From assembly GCF_001188955.3 (NCBI RefSeq), contig NZ_JPRF03000018.1, positions 62,001-126,000 of the forward strand: a stretch of 64,000 bases of DNA, in the 5' to 3' direction. Shown here piece after piece: positions 50,536 to 57,828 of this stretch. How positions within the stretch are numbered: the stretch's first letter is position 1; every line of letters begins with the position of its first letter. Source of the DNA: Kitasatospora aureofaciens (GTDB taxonomy: Bacteria; Actinomycetota; Actinomycetes; Streptomycetales; Streptomycetaceae). The notes below the pieces were generated by a model. The model did no database searches and had not been told where the DNA came from. It worked only from the letters and a program-made list of their open reading frames with translations. A program made the position numbers and the translations under genes.

Positions 50536-51066
50536 GCAGCCATCTCCCCCGTTACCTAATGGGGACCGAAGCCGGTGGATCGCTACCCGTTACCCGGTCC
50601 GACGGGGCCTCGAAAAAGGGCGCGGCCACCGGCTTCACCTCGCGGCGATCAGCTGACGCACGGTGAGCCATGACCTACCCCCGGGGCCATCGGACAAGAG
50701 TTGGCCGCTGGCATCAGCCGACCGCCGCCGGGGAGCACGGCCGTGTGGGTGCCGGGCGCCAGGTCACGTCTAAAAGAACCCAGAGGCTCGACCTCTTGAG
50801 GGAGACTCTGGGGACCCTGGTGTCCGGCACCCACACGGCCACTTCTTCGTGGCCCCGCAATGGGGGTTCCCGGCCTCCGGTCCGGCATGTCTGTTCCCCC
50901 TGTGGTTCGCATGATCCGGGGGGTGGTGTCACCGGGCCGGAGGCATCGGTCGACCGCTGATAGAGGCAGGACCACCAGCGTGCTCGGAGGATCTTCGTAA
51001 CGTGGATGCCGGCGACTGGTGCCACGCCAACGAGGCCAGGACAGCACGACCTCGTAAGGGATCAAC
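50536..51066. other. Noncoding stretch including IS110 left-end region
   Basis: No gene is recognisable in these 531 bp. The right 300 bp look like the noncoding left end that precedes IS110-family transposases, where the bridge RNA is encoded. Two inverted repeats support folded RNA: a perfect 17-bp pair at 50739-50755 and 50824-50840, and a 13-bp pair with one mismatch at about 50874-50886 and 50934-50946. The left 150 bp hold the end of the M20 gene's transcript region. Confidence 0.5.
50739..50840. repeat. 17-bp perfect inverted repeat with 68-base loop
   Basis: The arms GGCCGTGTGGGTGCCGG (50739-50755) and its exact complement (50824-50840) enclose 68 bases that themselves contain a CAGAG/CTCTG pair. 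It could be the end structure of the IS110 element or an RNA fold. It is too long-looped for a normal terminator. Confidence 0.65.
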
Positions 51067-51271
51067 GTGATCGACACCGGCGATGTGGACGTCTTCCTCG
51101 GCCTGGACGTCGGCAAGGGCGAGCACCACGGAACCGCCGTTAGCCGGGCCGGCAAGCGGGTCTTCGACAAGCGGCTGCCGAACAGCGAACCCAGGATGCG
51201 GGCCGTTCTGGACAAGCTCATCGCCAAGCACGGCACCGTCCTGGTCGTGATCGACCAGCCCGCCTCGACGG
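51067..51271 (+). pseudogene. IS110-family transposase, N-terminal fragment
   Basis: This fragment starts at a GTG and encodes about 68 residues of a DEDD-type IS110 transposase. VDVFLGLDVGKGEHHGTAVS holds the first catalytic Asp, followed by AGKRVFDKRLPNSEPRMRAV and GTVLVVIDQPAS. At that point, where family members continue into a conserved IGALPLAVA-like stretch, the sequence breaks off. The alpha-galactosidase fragment begins within 20 bp on the other strand. Full-length IS110 transposases are about 400 residues, so more than 80% is missing. Confidence 0.85.
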
Positions 51272-51291
51272 CGGACGGCGACCACGGGTCA

Positions 51292-52115
51292 TCAGACGGG
51301 CAGGACCCAGATCTGGTTGGCCTGGTTGGCCTCGCTCGCGCCGCAGCCGTCGACGATGATCGGGGTGGCGTCCGTGGTGTCGGACGCGTAGTCGTCCACG
51401 CACAGGTGCAAGCCGGTGTTCTGCAGGTAGCCGTTGCGCTGGTAGGCCCATTGCTCGCTGGCCCTTCCATCGCAGGGGTTCAGCACGGCCCAGTAGCCCA
51501 CATGGCGGCTGTCGTTGCTCCGGTAGGCGGCGTCGAGGCAGGCTCCGAGGGTGCGGACGGTGCCGTCGCCCGGCATCGTCCAGCGCTGGTTGGCGCCGCC
51601 GTGGCAGCTGTAGAGGGTGACGGGGTTGTTCGGGTCCGTGCCTGCGTACGCGTCGTCCAGGCACTTTCCACCGATGCCGGCGATCTGTCCGGTGGGCTGC
51701 TGGCCGACGCAGCCCGCACCGGGGGTCACGCGGAAGATCGCCGTGCCGTGCGCGGGGATCGAGGTGCTGATCGTGCCGGTGCTGGAGAACCTCGTCCCGG
51801 TCCACAGGTCCTTGACGCCGGCCGAGCACCCGCCGCCCTGGAAGCCGACGGCATCGAGCGTGGTGCCGGCGGTGATGGTGCCGGTGCCGCGGTTGAGCAG
51901 GGCGACGGCCCGGTCCCCGTTGGCCAGCGGGCGGGAGAGGACGTCGACGGTGCCGTTCCGGGAGACGATGCCCGCCTGCTTGCCGAGCGGGTCCTGGTCG
52001 ATGGCGATGATGTCCGTGTTGGACAGCGTCGCCAGTGACGCGGCGGAGAGGTTGGGGATGTCGGTGCTGAGGATCAGTGGCGAGGCCATCATCGACCACA
52101 GCGCGAACTGGCTGC
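51292..52115 (-). pseudogene. GH27 alpha-galactosidase, C-terminal fragment
   Basis: The fragment encodes the end of a GH27 alpha-galactosidase with CBM13 domains. It opens at the broken end with RSQFALWSMMASPLILSTDI, the last barrel strand of GH27, then LSNTDIIAIDQDPLGKQAGI and the beta-sandwich. A ricin-type carbohydrate-binding domain follows (GGKCLDDAYAGTDPNNPVTL, QRWTMPGDGTVRT, NGYLQNTGLHLCVDDYASD) and a normal stop at 51292. The catalytic barrel with both active-site Asp residues is missing, so it is inactive. Its 5' end joins an ISL3 fragment. It may once have belonged to the galactoside-utilisation gene set. Confidence 0.85.
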
Positions 52116-52121
52116 GCCGCC

Positions 52122-52283
52122 ACCGGCCTCGCGCGCGACCGCGCCGGCGTCGACCACGCCCTCACCCTGCCCTGGCACAACGGCCGTACCGAGGGCGTCA
52201 ACAACAAGATCAAGCTGCTCAAACGGCAGACCTATGGCCGCGCCGGACACCGCCTTCTACGCCAGCGCATCCTGCTCAGCTGA
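52122..52283 (+). pseudogene. ISL3-family transposase, C-terminal fragment
   Basis: About 53 residues of an ISL3 transposase C-terminus remain: TGLARDRAGVDHALTLPWHN, GRTEGVNNKIKLLKRQTYGR and AGHRLLRQRILLS, then a stop. The NGRTEGVNNK block holds the catalytic Glu region of the family. Everything upstream is replaced by the alpha-galactosidase fragment. Full-length ISL3 transposases are about 400-550 residues. Confidence 0.85.
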
Positions 52284-52391
52284 CCCAGAGCCGAGGGCGA
52301 TCACCGACTACGAAAATCTTGTAAGAGCCGTTCGCTGGACAGACCCTCGCGCTACTACTCCTTCGACTCGCGGTGGTCACCGACGGAGGAG

Positions 52392-52900
52392 ATGGCGTCG
52401 ATGCGCAACGGTTCGGGGGATGAGTACTCGATCGTCTTCGCTCCAGCCGGTGTGTACCTCCGGGGCTTCGACCATGAGTCGCCGATGAGCCCCTACGCCG
52501 AGGACGGAGTGTGGCCGGGCGTGGTGGACTCCGTTCACGAAGAGTCCGGTCGTGCGTCGAGGAACCCGCGTTCAACGACGACGGCGTACCGACGGTGACG
52601 GCCTGCCTGTGGCGTAGGACGACTGATGAGAGTTGGCAGACGGGGGAGATCGACTTCCCGGAGGGCCATGTCGACCCCGACGGGGCCGACTGGTTGTTCC
52701 GGCTCCTCGCCGACCGATCTCCGGAGGCGTACGCGAGCTTCGCCGTCGACTACTACGAGGTCCCAGTTGGCCTGGATGCCGTCCGGCACATCTGTGCACT
52801 GCGGCCACTCACCGATGACGTGGTCCGTGCCCTCAACGCCGAGCTGACCCTCCCGGGCCTCGCCGAGGACATCGCCGAGATCGGCTACCCCACAACGTAG
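52392..52900 (+). pseudogene. Conserved streptomycete protein, single frameshift
   Basis: The first part reads MASMRNGSGDEYSIVFAPAG, VYLRGFDHESPMSPYAED and GVWPGVVDSVHE in one frame. The second part, after a shift near 52,535, reads VRSCVEEPAFNDDGVPTVTA, CLWRRTTDESWQTGEIDFPE, GADWLFRLLADRSPEAYASF and DAVRHICALRPLTDDVV. The two parts together match a conserved hypothetical protein of about 165-170 residues in streptomycetes. One base is lost or gained around VHE/VRS. The rest is well preserved, so the mutation is recent or a sequencing error. Function is unknown. Confidence 0.7.
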
Positions 52901-53068
52901 GAACCGGGGACAGCCACAGGTGGGCTGTCGGTGCCCACCCGCGGCCAACTGTCCTCGCGTCGGCGGCTCGGCATCAGAATGCGGTGATCCGTGGGTGCTC
53001 GTATGGACCGGTGTGGGCTACCTACGATCGTCGGCCGGTGATCGGATCAGGGCTCAGTGTGTGCGTGG

Positions 53069-53716
53069 TCAGCCGCTGATGAGGGAGAAGCCGATGACCA
53101 CTCCTGCTGAGATGCTGATCTTGCCGGGGGTGAGGTCACCGTCCCCGCTGCCGTCGCCGCTGGAACGGTGACTGCGGTAGCTGTTCTGCAGATGGTCGGA
53201 GTCGATGTCCTTGATGTGGATGACAGGGCCGAGTCGGGCTCCGGCTGCCTCCGCGTAGAGCGCTGCCTTCTCCCGTGCGGCTGCGACGGCGGCCGCGCGG
53301 GCCATGGCTCGCAGCTCCTTCTTGGCCTGAACGTCGAAGGTGACCCCGTCGACCTGGTTGGCTCCGGCGTCGACCACGTCCACCAGGACCGTCTCCAGCC
53401 TGTCCAGCTCCCGGAGCTCGATCACGAACGAGGCAGTGCACTCGTAGCCGAGGAACTTGCGCTCGCCGCCGTACGTCCAGGAGGACTTCAGGTCCAACTG
53501 GGACGTGGAGACCGCGGAGTCGGGGACGTTGTGGTTCCGCAGGGCCTCGCGGACCTGGTTGACCGCTGCCCGGGTGACCTCGAAGGCCTCACCGGGCTTC
53601 TGCCGTGTCTGGTTGATTGCGACCCGCAGCCGAGCGAGGTCCGGTGCGGCGTCCACGCTGGCAGCGCCGAAGACGGACATGCCCCAGGGGTTCTCTATGG
53701 ATTGAGTGTCGTTCAT
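53069..53716 (-). CDS. SIMPL-domain (DUF541) protein
   Basis: This 215-residue protein belongs to the SIMPL/DUF541 family, also called BP26-like or oxidative-stress-defence proteins in other bacteria. It opens IENPWGMSVFGAASVDAAPD with LARLRVAINQTRQKPGEAFE, continues AVSTSQLDLKSSWTYGGERK with FLGYECTASFVIELRELDRL, and has VDAGANQVDGVTFDVQAKKE and AREKAALYAEAAGARLGPVI. No signal peptide precedes it, unlike many family members, so it is probably cytoplasmic. The ATG at 53716 is used; a longer frame to 53965 overlaps the next gene's promoter region. Biochemical role is not known for the family. Confidence 0.88.
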   Translation of the reverse strand: MNDTQSIENPWGMSVFGAASVDAAPDLARLRVAINQTRQKPGEAFEVTRAAVNQVREALRNHNVPDSAVSTSQLDLKSSWTYGGERKFLGYECTASFVIELRELDRLETVLVDVVDAGANQVDGVTFDVQAKKELRAMARAAAVAAAREKAALYAEAAGARLGPVIHIKDIDSDHLQNSYRSHRSSGDGSGDGDLTPGKISISAGVVIGFSLISG

Positions 53717-53873
53717 GGCATGAATCCAACCAGCCGGGTGTGCCTTTCGGCAGGTGGATTTCCGTGGCAAGAGGGCTGGGCTGCCGGCGCTGGCTGGAGG
53801 ACGACGCAGATGAGTGGGTCGCTTGCGGGGAGGCCCTGACCTCAGCGGCCTGCCGGTCGATAGCGTGTCCGAC

Positions 53874-54533
53874 ATGGTGACCTTGCTGAGCGATGATGAG
53901 CTGGAGCGCTCGCCGGTGGTGGCGAATCGGGCGATGAACCGCGAACGGGCCCTGACCGGCGTCAACAGCTACGCGCGTGAACTCGGCCTCGACCCGGCCC
54001 AATGGCTGCTCGACCGGCCCGAGCTCGGGTCGTGGCTGGACCTGTGCAGCGGTGAGGGACTGGCCTTGACGGCGGCGGCAGGTCGACTGCCGGCCGCCAC
54101 GGTTCTCACCGGGGTCGACCTGGTGGGCCCAATTGGCCTGCGGCGTGTTGCACCAAACGTCCGGCTGATCGTGGCCTCGCTCGCTGACTGGGCGCCCCGG
54201 CAACCGTATGACCTGATCACCTGTGTGCACGGGCTGCACTACATCGGCGACAAGCTTGGTCTGCTCGGCCGAGCTGCCGGTTGGCTCAGCCCCGACGGAC
54301 TGTTTCTCGCCCAGCTCGACCCGGCCTCACTACGCCGTGTCGACGGTCGGAGTCTGGCGAGGCCGGGGCTCGCGGCGCTGCGGGCGGCCGGGTTCGAGTA
54401 TCAGCCGCGGCGGCATTTGCTGACGCTGCGAGGTCGGCGGAGCGTCAGGCTCCCGTTCGACTATCTCGGTGCAGATACGACTGCCGGACCCACCTACACG
54501 GGTCAGCCCGCAGTGGCGTCCTACTACGGCTGA
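53874..54533 (+). CDS. Class I SAM-dependent methyltransferase
   Basis: This 219-residue protein has a class I methyltransferase fold. Motif I is SWLDLCSGEGLALTAAA near residue 56, followed by TVLTGVDLVGPIGLRRVAP with an acidic strand end. VRLIVASLADWAPRQPYDLI and VHGLHYIGDKLGLLGRAAGW are post-I and motif IV/VI regions. It ends in a beta hairpin (LLTLRGRRSVRLPFDYLGAD). The substrate is probably a small molecule. The ATG at 53874 is used. It is divergent from the SIMPL gene and its 3' end overlaps the next convergent gene by 10 bp. Confidence 0.82.
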   Translation: MVTLLSDDELERSPVVANRAMNRERALTGVNSYARELGLDPAQWLLDRPELGSWLDLCSGEGLALTAAAGRLPAATVLTGVDLVGPIGLRRVAPNVRLIVASLADWAPRQPYDLITCVHGLHYIGDKLGLLGRAAGWLSPDGLFLAQLDPASLRRVDGRSLARPGLAALRAAGFEYQPRRHLLTLRGRRSVRLPFDYLGADTTAGPTYTGQPAVASYYG

Positions 54534-55018
54534 GCCAACTTCACTGCCGCGCGCATCTCCTCCGCCCAGATACGCCGTGGATCGAGGTGCAGTTCGTTCT
54601 GCATGAGGCAGTCCGCCACGAGAGTGCCTACCGGATTGCCGCACGCGCACAGCTGGTTCGGGCCGTACATGCCGCTCGGTCCGCAGCAGCCGATCCATGG
54701 CTCCCGTTCGGGGGAGTCGTGGAGTGCGACGGCGTCGTCAGGGTGGAGGACCACCGTGTCCCTTGGGCCTGCGGATTTGAGAAACGCACCATTGCGGACC
54801 ACGGTCATGTTCGCCATCGCGGCGACCGCTTCCTGTGGGTCGTCGTTCGGGATGAACGGTGCGCCGAACGGCTCCGGGTCGACGGCATAGCAGCCGCGCG
54901 GCACGGTGGAGGGCGCGATCTGCTGCTCCACCGGCTCGGGCCGCGTCGGGAACGGCGTGAGCGGCGTCAATGACTCGGTCAGAGGCTGGTTGCAGCGCAC
55001 ACAGCGGAAGACCGTCAC
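54524..55018 (-). CDS. Conserved Cys-rich hypothetical protein
   Basis: This 164-residue protein is of a type I have seen in many streptomycetes but has no known function. It begins with a zinc-ribbon-like VFRCVRCNQPL, then RPEPVEQQIAPSTVPRGCYA and VDPEPFGAPFIPNDDP. The C-terminal half has PRDTVVLHPDDAVALHDSPE, then GCCGPSGMYGPNQLCACGNP and VGTLVADCLMQNELHLDPRR. The Cys pairs suggest a zinc-bound structural protein. It starts at a GTG with GGAGG upstream. That GTG overlaps the stop of a broken gene fragment, so it was once the second gene of a coupled pair. It converges with the methyltransferase. Confidence 0.75.
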   Translation of the reverse strand: MTVFRCVRCNQPLTESLTPLTPFPTRPEPVEQQIAPSTVPRGCYAVDPEPFGAPFIPNDDPQEAVAAMANMTVVRNGAFLKSAGPRDTVVLHPDDAVALHDSPEREPWIGCCGPSGMYGPNQLCACGNPVGTLVADCLMQNELHLDPRRIWAEEMRAAVKLAQP

Positions 55019-55160
55019 AGGCTCGCCTCCACGTGGGGCTGCGGCCGGAACTCGTGCACCACCTCGATGCGGCCGACAATGTGCCGGTTGAACTCGTCCA
55101 ACTCCTCCGCCGGCAACCACAGTTCGAGGATCGTGCGTCCGCCGGCCTGCCTGAGGCGGA
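55017..55160 (-). pseudogene. C-terminal fragment of an unknown small protein
   Basis: About 47 residues end at a TGA overlapping the GTG of the Cys-rich gene: RLRQAGGRTILELWLPAEEL, DEFNRHIVGRIEVVHEFRPQ, PHVEASL. This is the tail of the gene that normally precedes the Cys-rich gene. Its 5' part is lost at about 55,160, where an antiporter fragment begins. Confidence 0.65.
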
Positions 55161-55309
55161 ATGTGCAGGGCGGGCACGCCCGGGATCATCGCGATCCCGA
55201 GGCCGGCCAGCACCAGCAGGGACGGGGCGGGCACACGCAAACGCCCGGCGAAAGTGGCCACGGTGGTGGCCAGGACGACCAGGAGCAGGATGATCCCCAC
55301 GGCGTGCAT
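55160..55309 (-). pseudogene. Na+/H+ antiporter, N-terminal fragment
   Basis: About 50 residues of a CPA1-type cation/proton antiporter remain, covering the start codon and first two membrane segments: MHAVGIILLLVVLATTVATF, AGRLRVPAPSLLVLAGLGIA, MIPGVPALHIPPQ. The gene then runs into the unknown fragment in another frame. Intact antiporters are about 520 residues. Confidence 0.75.
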
Positions 55310-55417
55310 CAGCGGCAGGCTCCATCACAAAGAGCGGGGCGCCGCCGCCCTATCGCCGCAGTCGTCCCCCGAGCCGACCAGACTTCCCGGCACACCTGAG
55401 GCGGTCATTTTATCGGG

Positions 55418-55792
55418 ATGTTAGCGGGGGTGTCAGTCAGGGAGTCGGGGCTGCCGACTCCCGCCGCCGCGCCCGCCGCCGCCGCCCTCGGCATCGCTAT
55501 GGGCTCCGGCACCGACGCCGCGATCGGCGCGGCCAGGCTCACCCTGGTGCGCGGTGACATCGACTCCCTGGTCACCGCCGTCCGTCTCGCCCGGCGCACC
55601 CTCGGCACCATCCGCGCCAACCTGGCCTGGGCCTTCGGCTACAACGACGTGCTGTTGCCGCCCGCCGCACTCGGCCTGCTCAACCCGATGATCGCGGCGC
55701 TCGCCATGTCCGCCAGCTCCGTGCTGGTGGTCGCCAACAGCCTGCGCCTGCGCACCTGGCAGCCCGTCCCGGCCCGGCGGGGCACGCGGTGA
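55418..55792 (+). pseudogene. P1B-type copper/heavy-metal ATPase, C-terminal fragment
   Basis: The last 110 residues of a CopA-like P1B ATPase are preserved from about 55,475: LGIAMGSGTDAAIGAARLTL, VRGDIDSLVTAVRLARRTLG, TIRANLAWAFGYNDVLLPPA, LGLLNPMIAALAMSASSVLV, VANSLRLRTW. GSGTDAA is the hinge motif and the rest is the last two membrane segments. The phosphorylation and metal-binding domains are missing (intact proteins exceed 700 residues). It cannot transport. It ends in a GTGA overlap with the next gene. Confidence 0.8.
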
Positions 55793-56058
55793 ACCGCCGC
55801 GCCGTGGCGGCGCTCGCGCCGCTCGCCGTCGCCGCCACCCTCGTCCTGCTGACCGCCTGGAGCGCGGCCGGCCGGGCCGGCCGGGGAGCGCCCGTGGCGG
55901 CGCTGGACGCGAAGGTCATGGTGCCCGCAGCCCCGGGTGCGCCCACGGCCGCGCTCGTCGTCCTGCGCAACCCCGGCGACATACTGGAGCGCCTGACCGG
56001 TGCCCGCTGGGGCGCCGTGTCCGTGCCCCCGGGCGGCCTCGGCGCGCCCGGGCGCTGA
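55789..56058 (+). pseudogene. PCuAC-like copper chaperone, N-terminal fragment
   Basis: This 89-residue frame has an export signal (RRAVAALAPLAVAATLVLLT), then AALDAKVMVPAAPGAPTAAL and VVLRNPGDILERLTGAR, which resemble the start of a PCu(A)C-type periplasmic copper chaperone. Where the Met/His copper-binding motif should appear, the sequence shifts to AVSVPPGGLGAPGR and stops. Intact proteins are 150-180 residues. It overlaps the CopA remnant by 4 bp (GTGA), so an old copper-homeostasis operon has been truncated at both ends. Confidence 0.65.
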
Positions 56059-56311
56059 CTCCGGAGCCGCTGACGAGCACGTCCGGTACCCGGAGGCGGC
56101 GGCTGCCGAACTACGGTGTCCCGCCGAGCCCTTCGAGAAGCAGCAGGGACCAGTCCACCGGGACGCACCGGGCCGACCGGGCCGCCCCTTCGGTCTCCCT
56201 ACCGCTGCCAGCCAGCGCCGGTCCGAGTGGCGCGGTTCCCGGCACGGTGCCGTCCCCATGTTCGTAAAAGAATCACGCAACTGTTCGGAACTTCCCGGGG
56301 TTCCGGTCCGA

Positions 56312-56354
56312 CTCGTGTGCCGGGCGCCGTTGCCGACGGCGCCCGGCACACGAG
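56312..56354. promoter_or_regulatory. 19-bp perfect hairpin before the isonitrile operon
   Basis: The arms at 56312-56330 and 56336-56354 pair perfectly around a TGCCG loop. The hairpin ends one base before GAAGGAC, the ribosome binding site of a 20-codon ORF. It could terminate upstream transcripts, or attenuate translation or transcription of the operon. I see no competing anti-structure by eye. Confidence 0.7.
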
Positions 56355-56366
56355 GAAGGACAGGGC

Positions 56367-56429
56367 ATGCGGCTCAACGAACGCTCGTCGCGCCGGTTCG
56401 GACCCGCCGTCAAGGGGATCGCCCAGTGA
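56367..56429 (+). CDS. 20-codon ORF, possible leader peptide
   Basis: This is a 20-residue basic peptide, MRLNERSSRRFGPAVKGIAQ, with GGAAGGA 8 bp upstream. Its TGA overlaps the GTG start of the MFS gene (GTGA). It lies directly after the 19-bp hairpin. It could couple translation of the exporter to the leader, like attenuator leaders of resistance genes, or be the remnant of a larger protein. It has no homology I recognise, and it is not a lasso-type precursor because the maturation enzymes are absent. Confidence 0.5.
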   Translation: MRLNERSSRRFGPAVKGIAQ

Positions 56430-57787
56430 GCGCGCCGACGGCACAGCAGGTGCCGCAGGTGGCGGACCGGTGGAGCCTGGTCGCGGTTGCCGGGATGCTG
56501 TCGTTCGTGGCGATGCTCGACATGAACATCGTAAACATCGCGCTCGCCGACGTCGCCGACGGCTTCCACATATCCGCGCAGACCGCCCAGTGGGCCGTGC
56601 TGGGCTACCAGCTCCCGCTGGTGGCGCTGCTGCTTCCCGCCGGCCGCTGGCTGGACGCCGTCGGCACCCGGCCGGCCGTACTGACGGCCGTCGCCGGGTT
56701 CGCGCTGGGCAGCGTCGCCGCCGCGGCGGCGCCCTGGGCCGGTGCGCTGATCGCGGCACGGGTCGTCCAGGGTGCCTTCGGCGCCGTGCTGTTCGTCCTG
56801 ATGCCGGTGCTGGCGATGCGCTCGGTCCGGCCGCAGCTGCGGGCGCGGGTGATGAGCGTGCCCGCGACGCTGGGCCCGCTCGGCGCCGTCACCGGCCCGG
56901 CCCTGGGCGGGCTGCTGCTCGACCACTTCGGCTGGCGGGCCATATTCCTCGTCAAGCTCCCCGTCTGCCTGGCCGCCTGGCTGCTCGCCCGCCGCCACGT
57001 CCCGGCCGGGGGTGTCCTGCGCGCACCGGGCCGGGCGGAGCTCGCGGACGCGGGCCTGATCGGGGGTTCCGTCGCCGCGGTGCTGCTGGGGCTCACCCTG
57101 TCGGCCGACTCGGTCGCCTGGCTGCTGCTGGCGGCACCCGCTCTCCCGCTGGTCCTGTGGTGGCTGCGCCGGGGCGGAGGGCGCCCGGTCCTGGCCGTCC
57201 TGCGGGAGAACCGTACGGCGGGGCTCAACACCGCGGTCCTGGCCGTCGCGGCGGCCTTCGCGGTGGTGCACTATCTGCTCGCCCTGCACCTGCAGCGCGA
57301 CGAGGCCGAGAGCGCCACCGCCACCGGCCTGACCATTCTGTGCTTTCCCCTCGCCATGGGGATCGGCGGTCCGCTCGGCGGCCGGCTGGCCGACCGCTTC
57401 GGCGCCCGGTCCACCGCTACCGCCGGGGTCGCGCTCACCGCGTTCGGCTTCCTGCTGCTGGTGCCGCTCGGCGACTCCTGGAGCCTGCCGGACGTCGCCT
57501 GGCGACTGGCCCTGGCCGGGGCCGGGATGGGCCTGTACGGCGGGCCTACCCAGACCCTGGTGATGAGCGCCGCGACCCCGGCGACGACGGCCACCGCGAG
57601 CTCCACCGTCCAGCTGGCCCGCAGCCTCGGCTTCACCCTCGGCCCGGCCCTCGCCACGGCCTCCTGGAGCCTGGGCGGACCCGGTGCGGCCGGTCTGCAC
57701 ACCGGCATCGGACTCGCGGCGGCCGGCGCCTGCCTCGCCGTCGTCCTCCTGGCGTCACACGGCCGCCCCGCGGCCCGTACAGCCTGA
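56426..57787 (+). CDS. MFS exporter of the isonitrile operon
   Basis: This 453-residue protein is an MFS drug-efflux type transporter with 12-14 predicted membrane helices. It starts with a GTG overlapping the stop of the 20-codon ORF. WSLVAVAGMLSFVAMLDMNI and VNIALADVADGFHISAQTAQ are the DHA2-like first helix and loop, RVVQGAFGAVLFVLMPVLAM and LGPLGAVTGPALGGLLLDHF follow, and a second half starts near LNTAVLAVAAAFAVVHYLLA. It is 41 bp upstream of the amidotransferase gene and probably exports the operon's product or gives self-resistance. A longer frame upstream to 56000 is not family-like and was rejected. Confidence 0.9.
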   Translation: MSAPTAQQVPQVADRWSLVAVAGMLSFVAMLDMNIVNIALADVADGFHISAQTAQWAVLGYQLPLVALLLPAGRWLDAVGTRPAVLTAVAGFALGSVAAAAAPWAGALIAARVVQGAFGAVLFVLMPVLAMRSVRPQLRARVMSVPATLGPLGAVTGPALGGLLLDHFGWRAIFLVKLPVCLAAWLLARRHVPAGGVLRAPGRAELADAGLIGGSVAAVLLGLTLSADSVAWLLLAAPALPLVLWWLRRGGGRPVLAVLRENRTAGLNTAVLAVAAAFAVVHYLLALHLQRDEAESATATGLTILCFPLAMGIGGPLGGRLADRFGARSTATAGVALTAFGFLLLVPLGDSWSLPDVAWRLALAGAGMGLYGGPTQTLVMSAATPATTATASSTVQLARSLGFTLGPALATASWSLGGPGAAGLHTGIGLAAAGACLAVVLLASHGRPAARTA

Positions 57788-57828
57788 AACCCCCTACTTC
57801 CAACCCAGTTCACGACAGGAGCACACGC

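Noticed and set aside
50739..50840. Transcription terminator for the M20 gene
   Set aside because: The 68-base loop is too long, it lies about 200 bp past the stop, and the region matches the expected IS110 left end better.
56116..57828. Long N-terminal extension of the amidotransferase (1181 codons in all)
   Set aside because: The nucleophilic Cys must follow the initiator Met at 57829, which has a good ribosome binding site; the extension is a shadow of the MFS gene.
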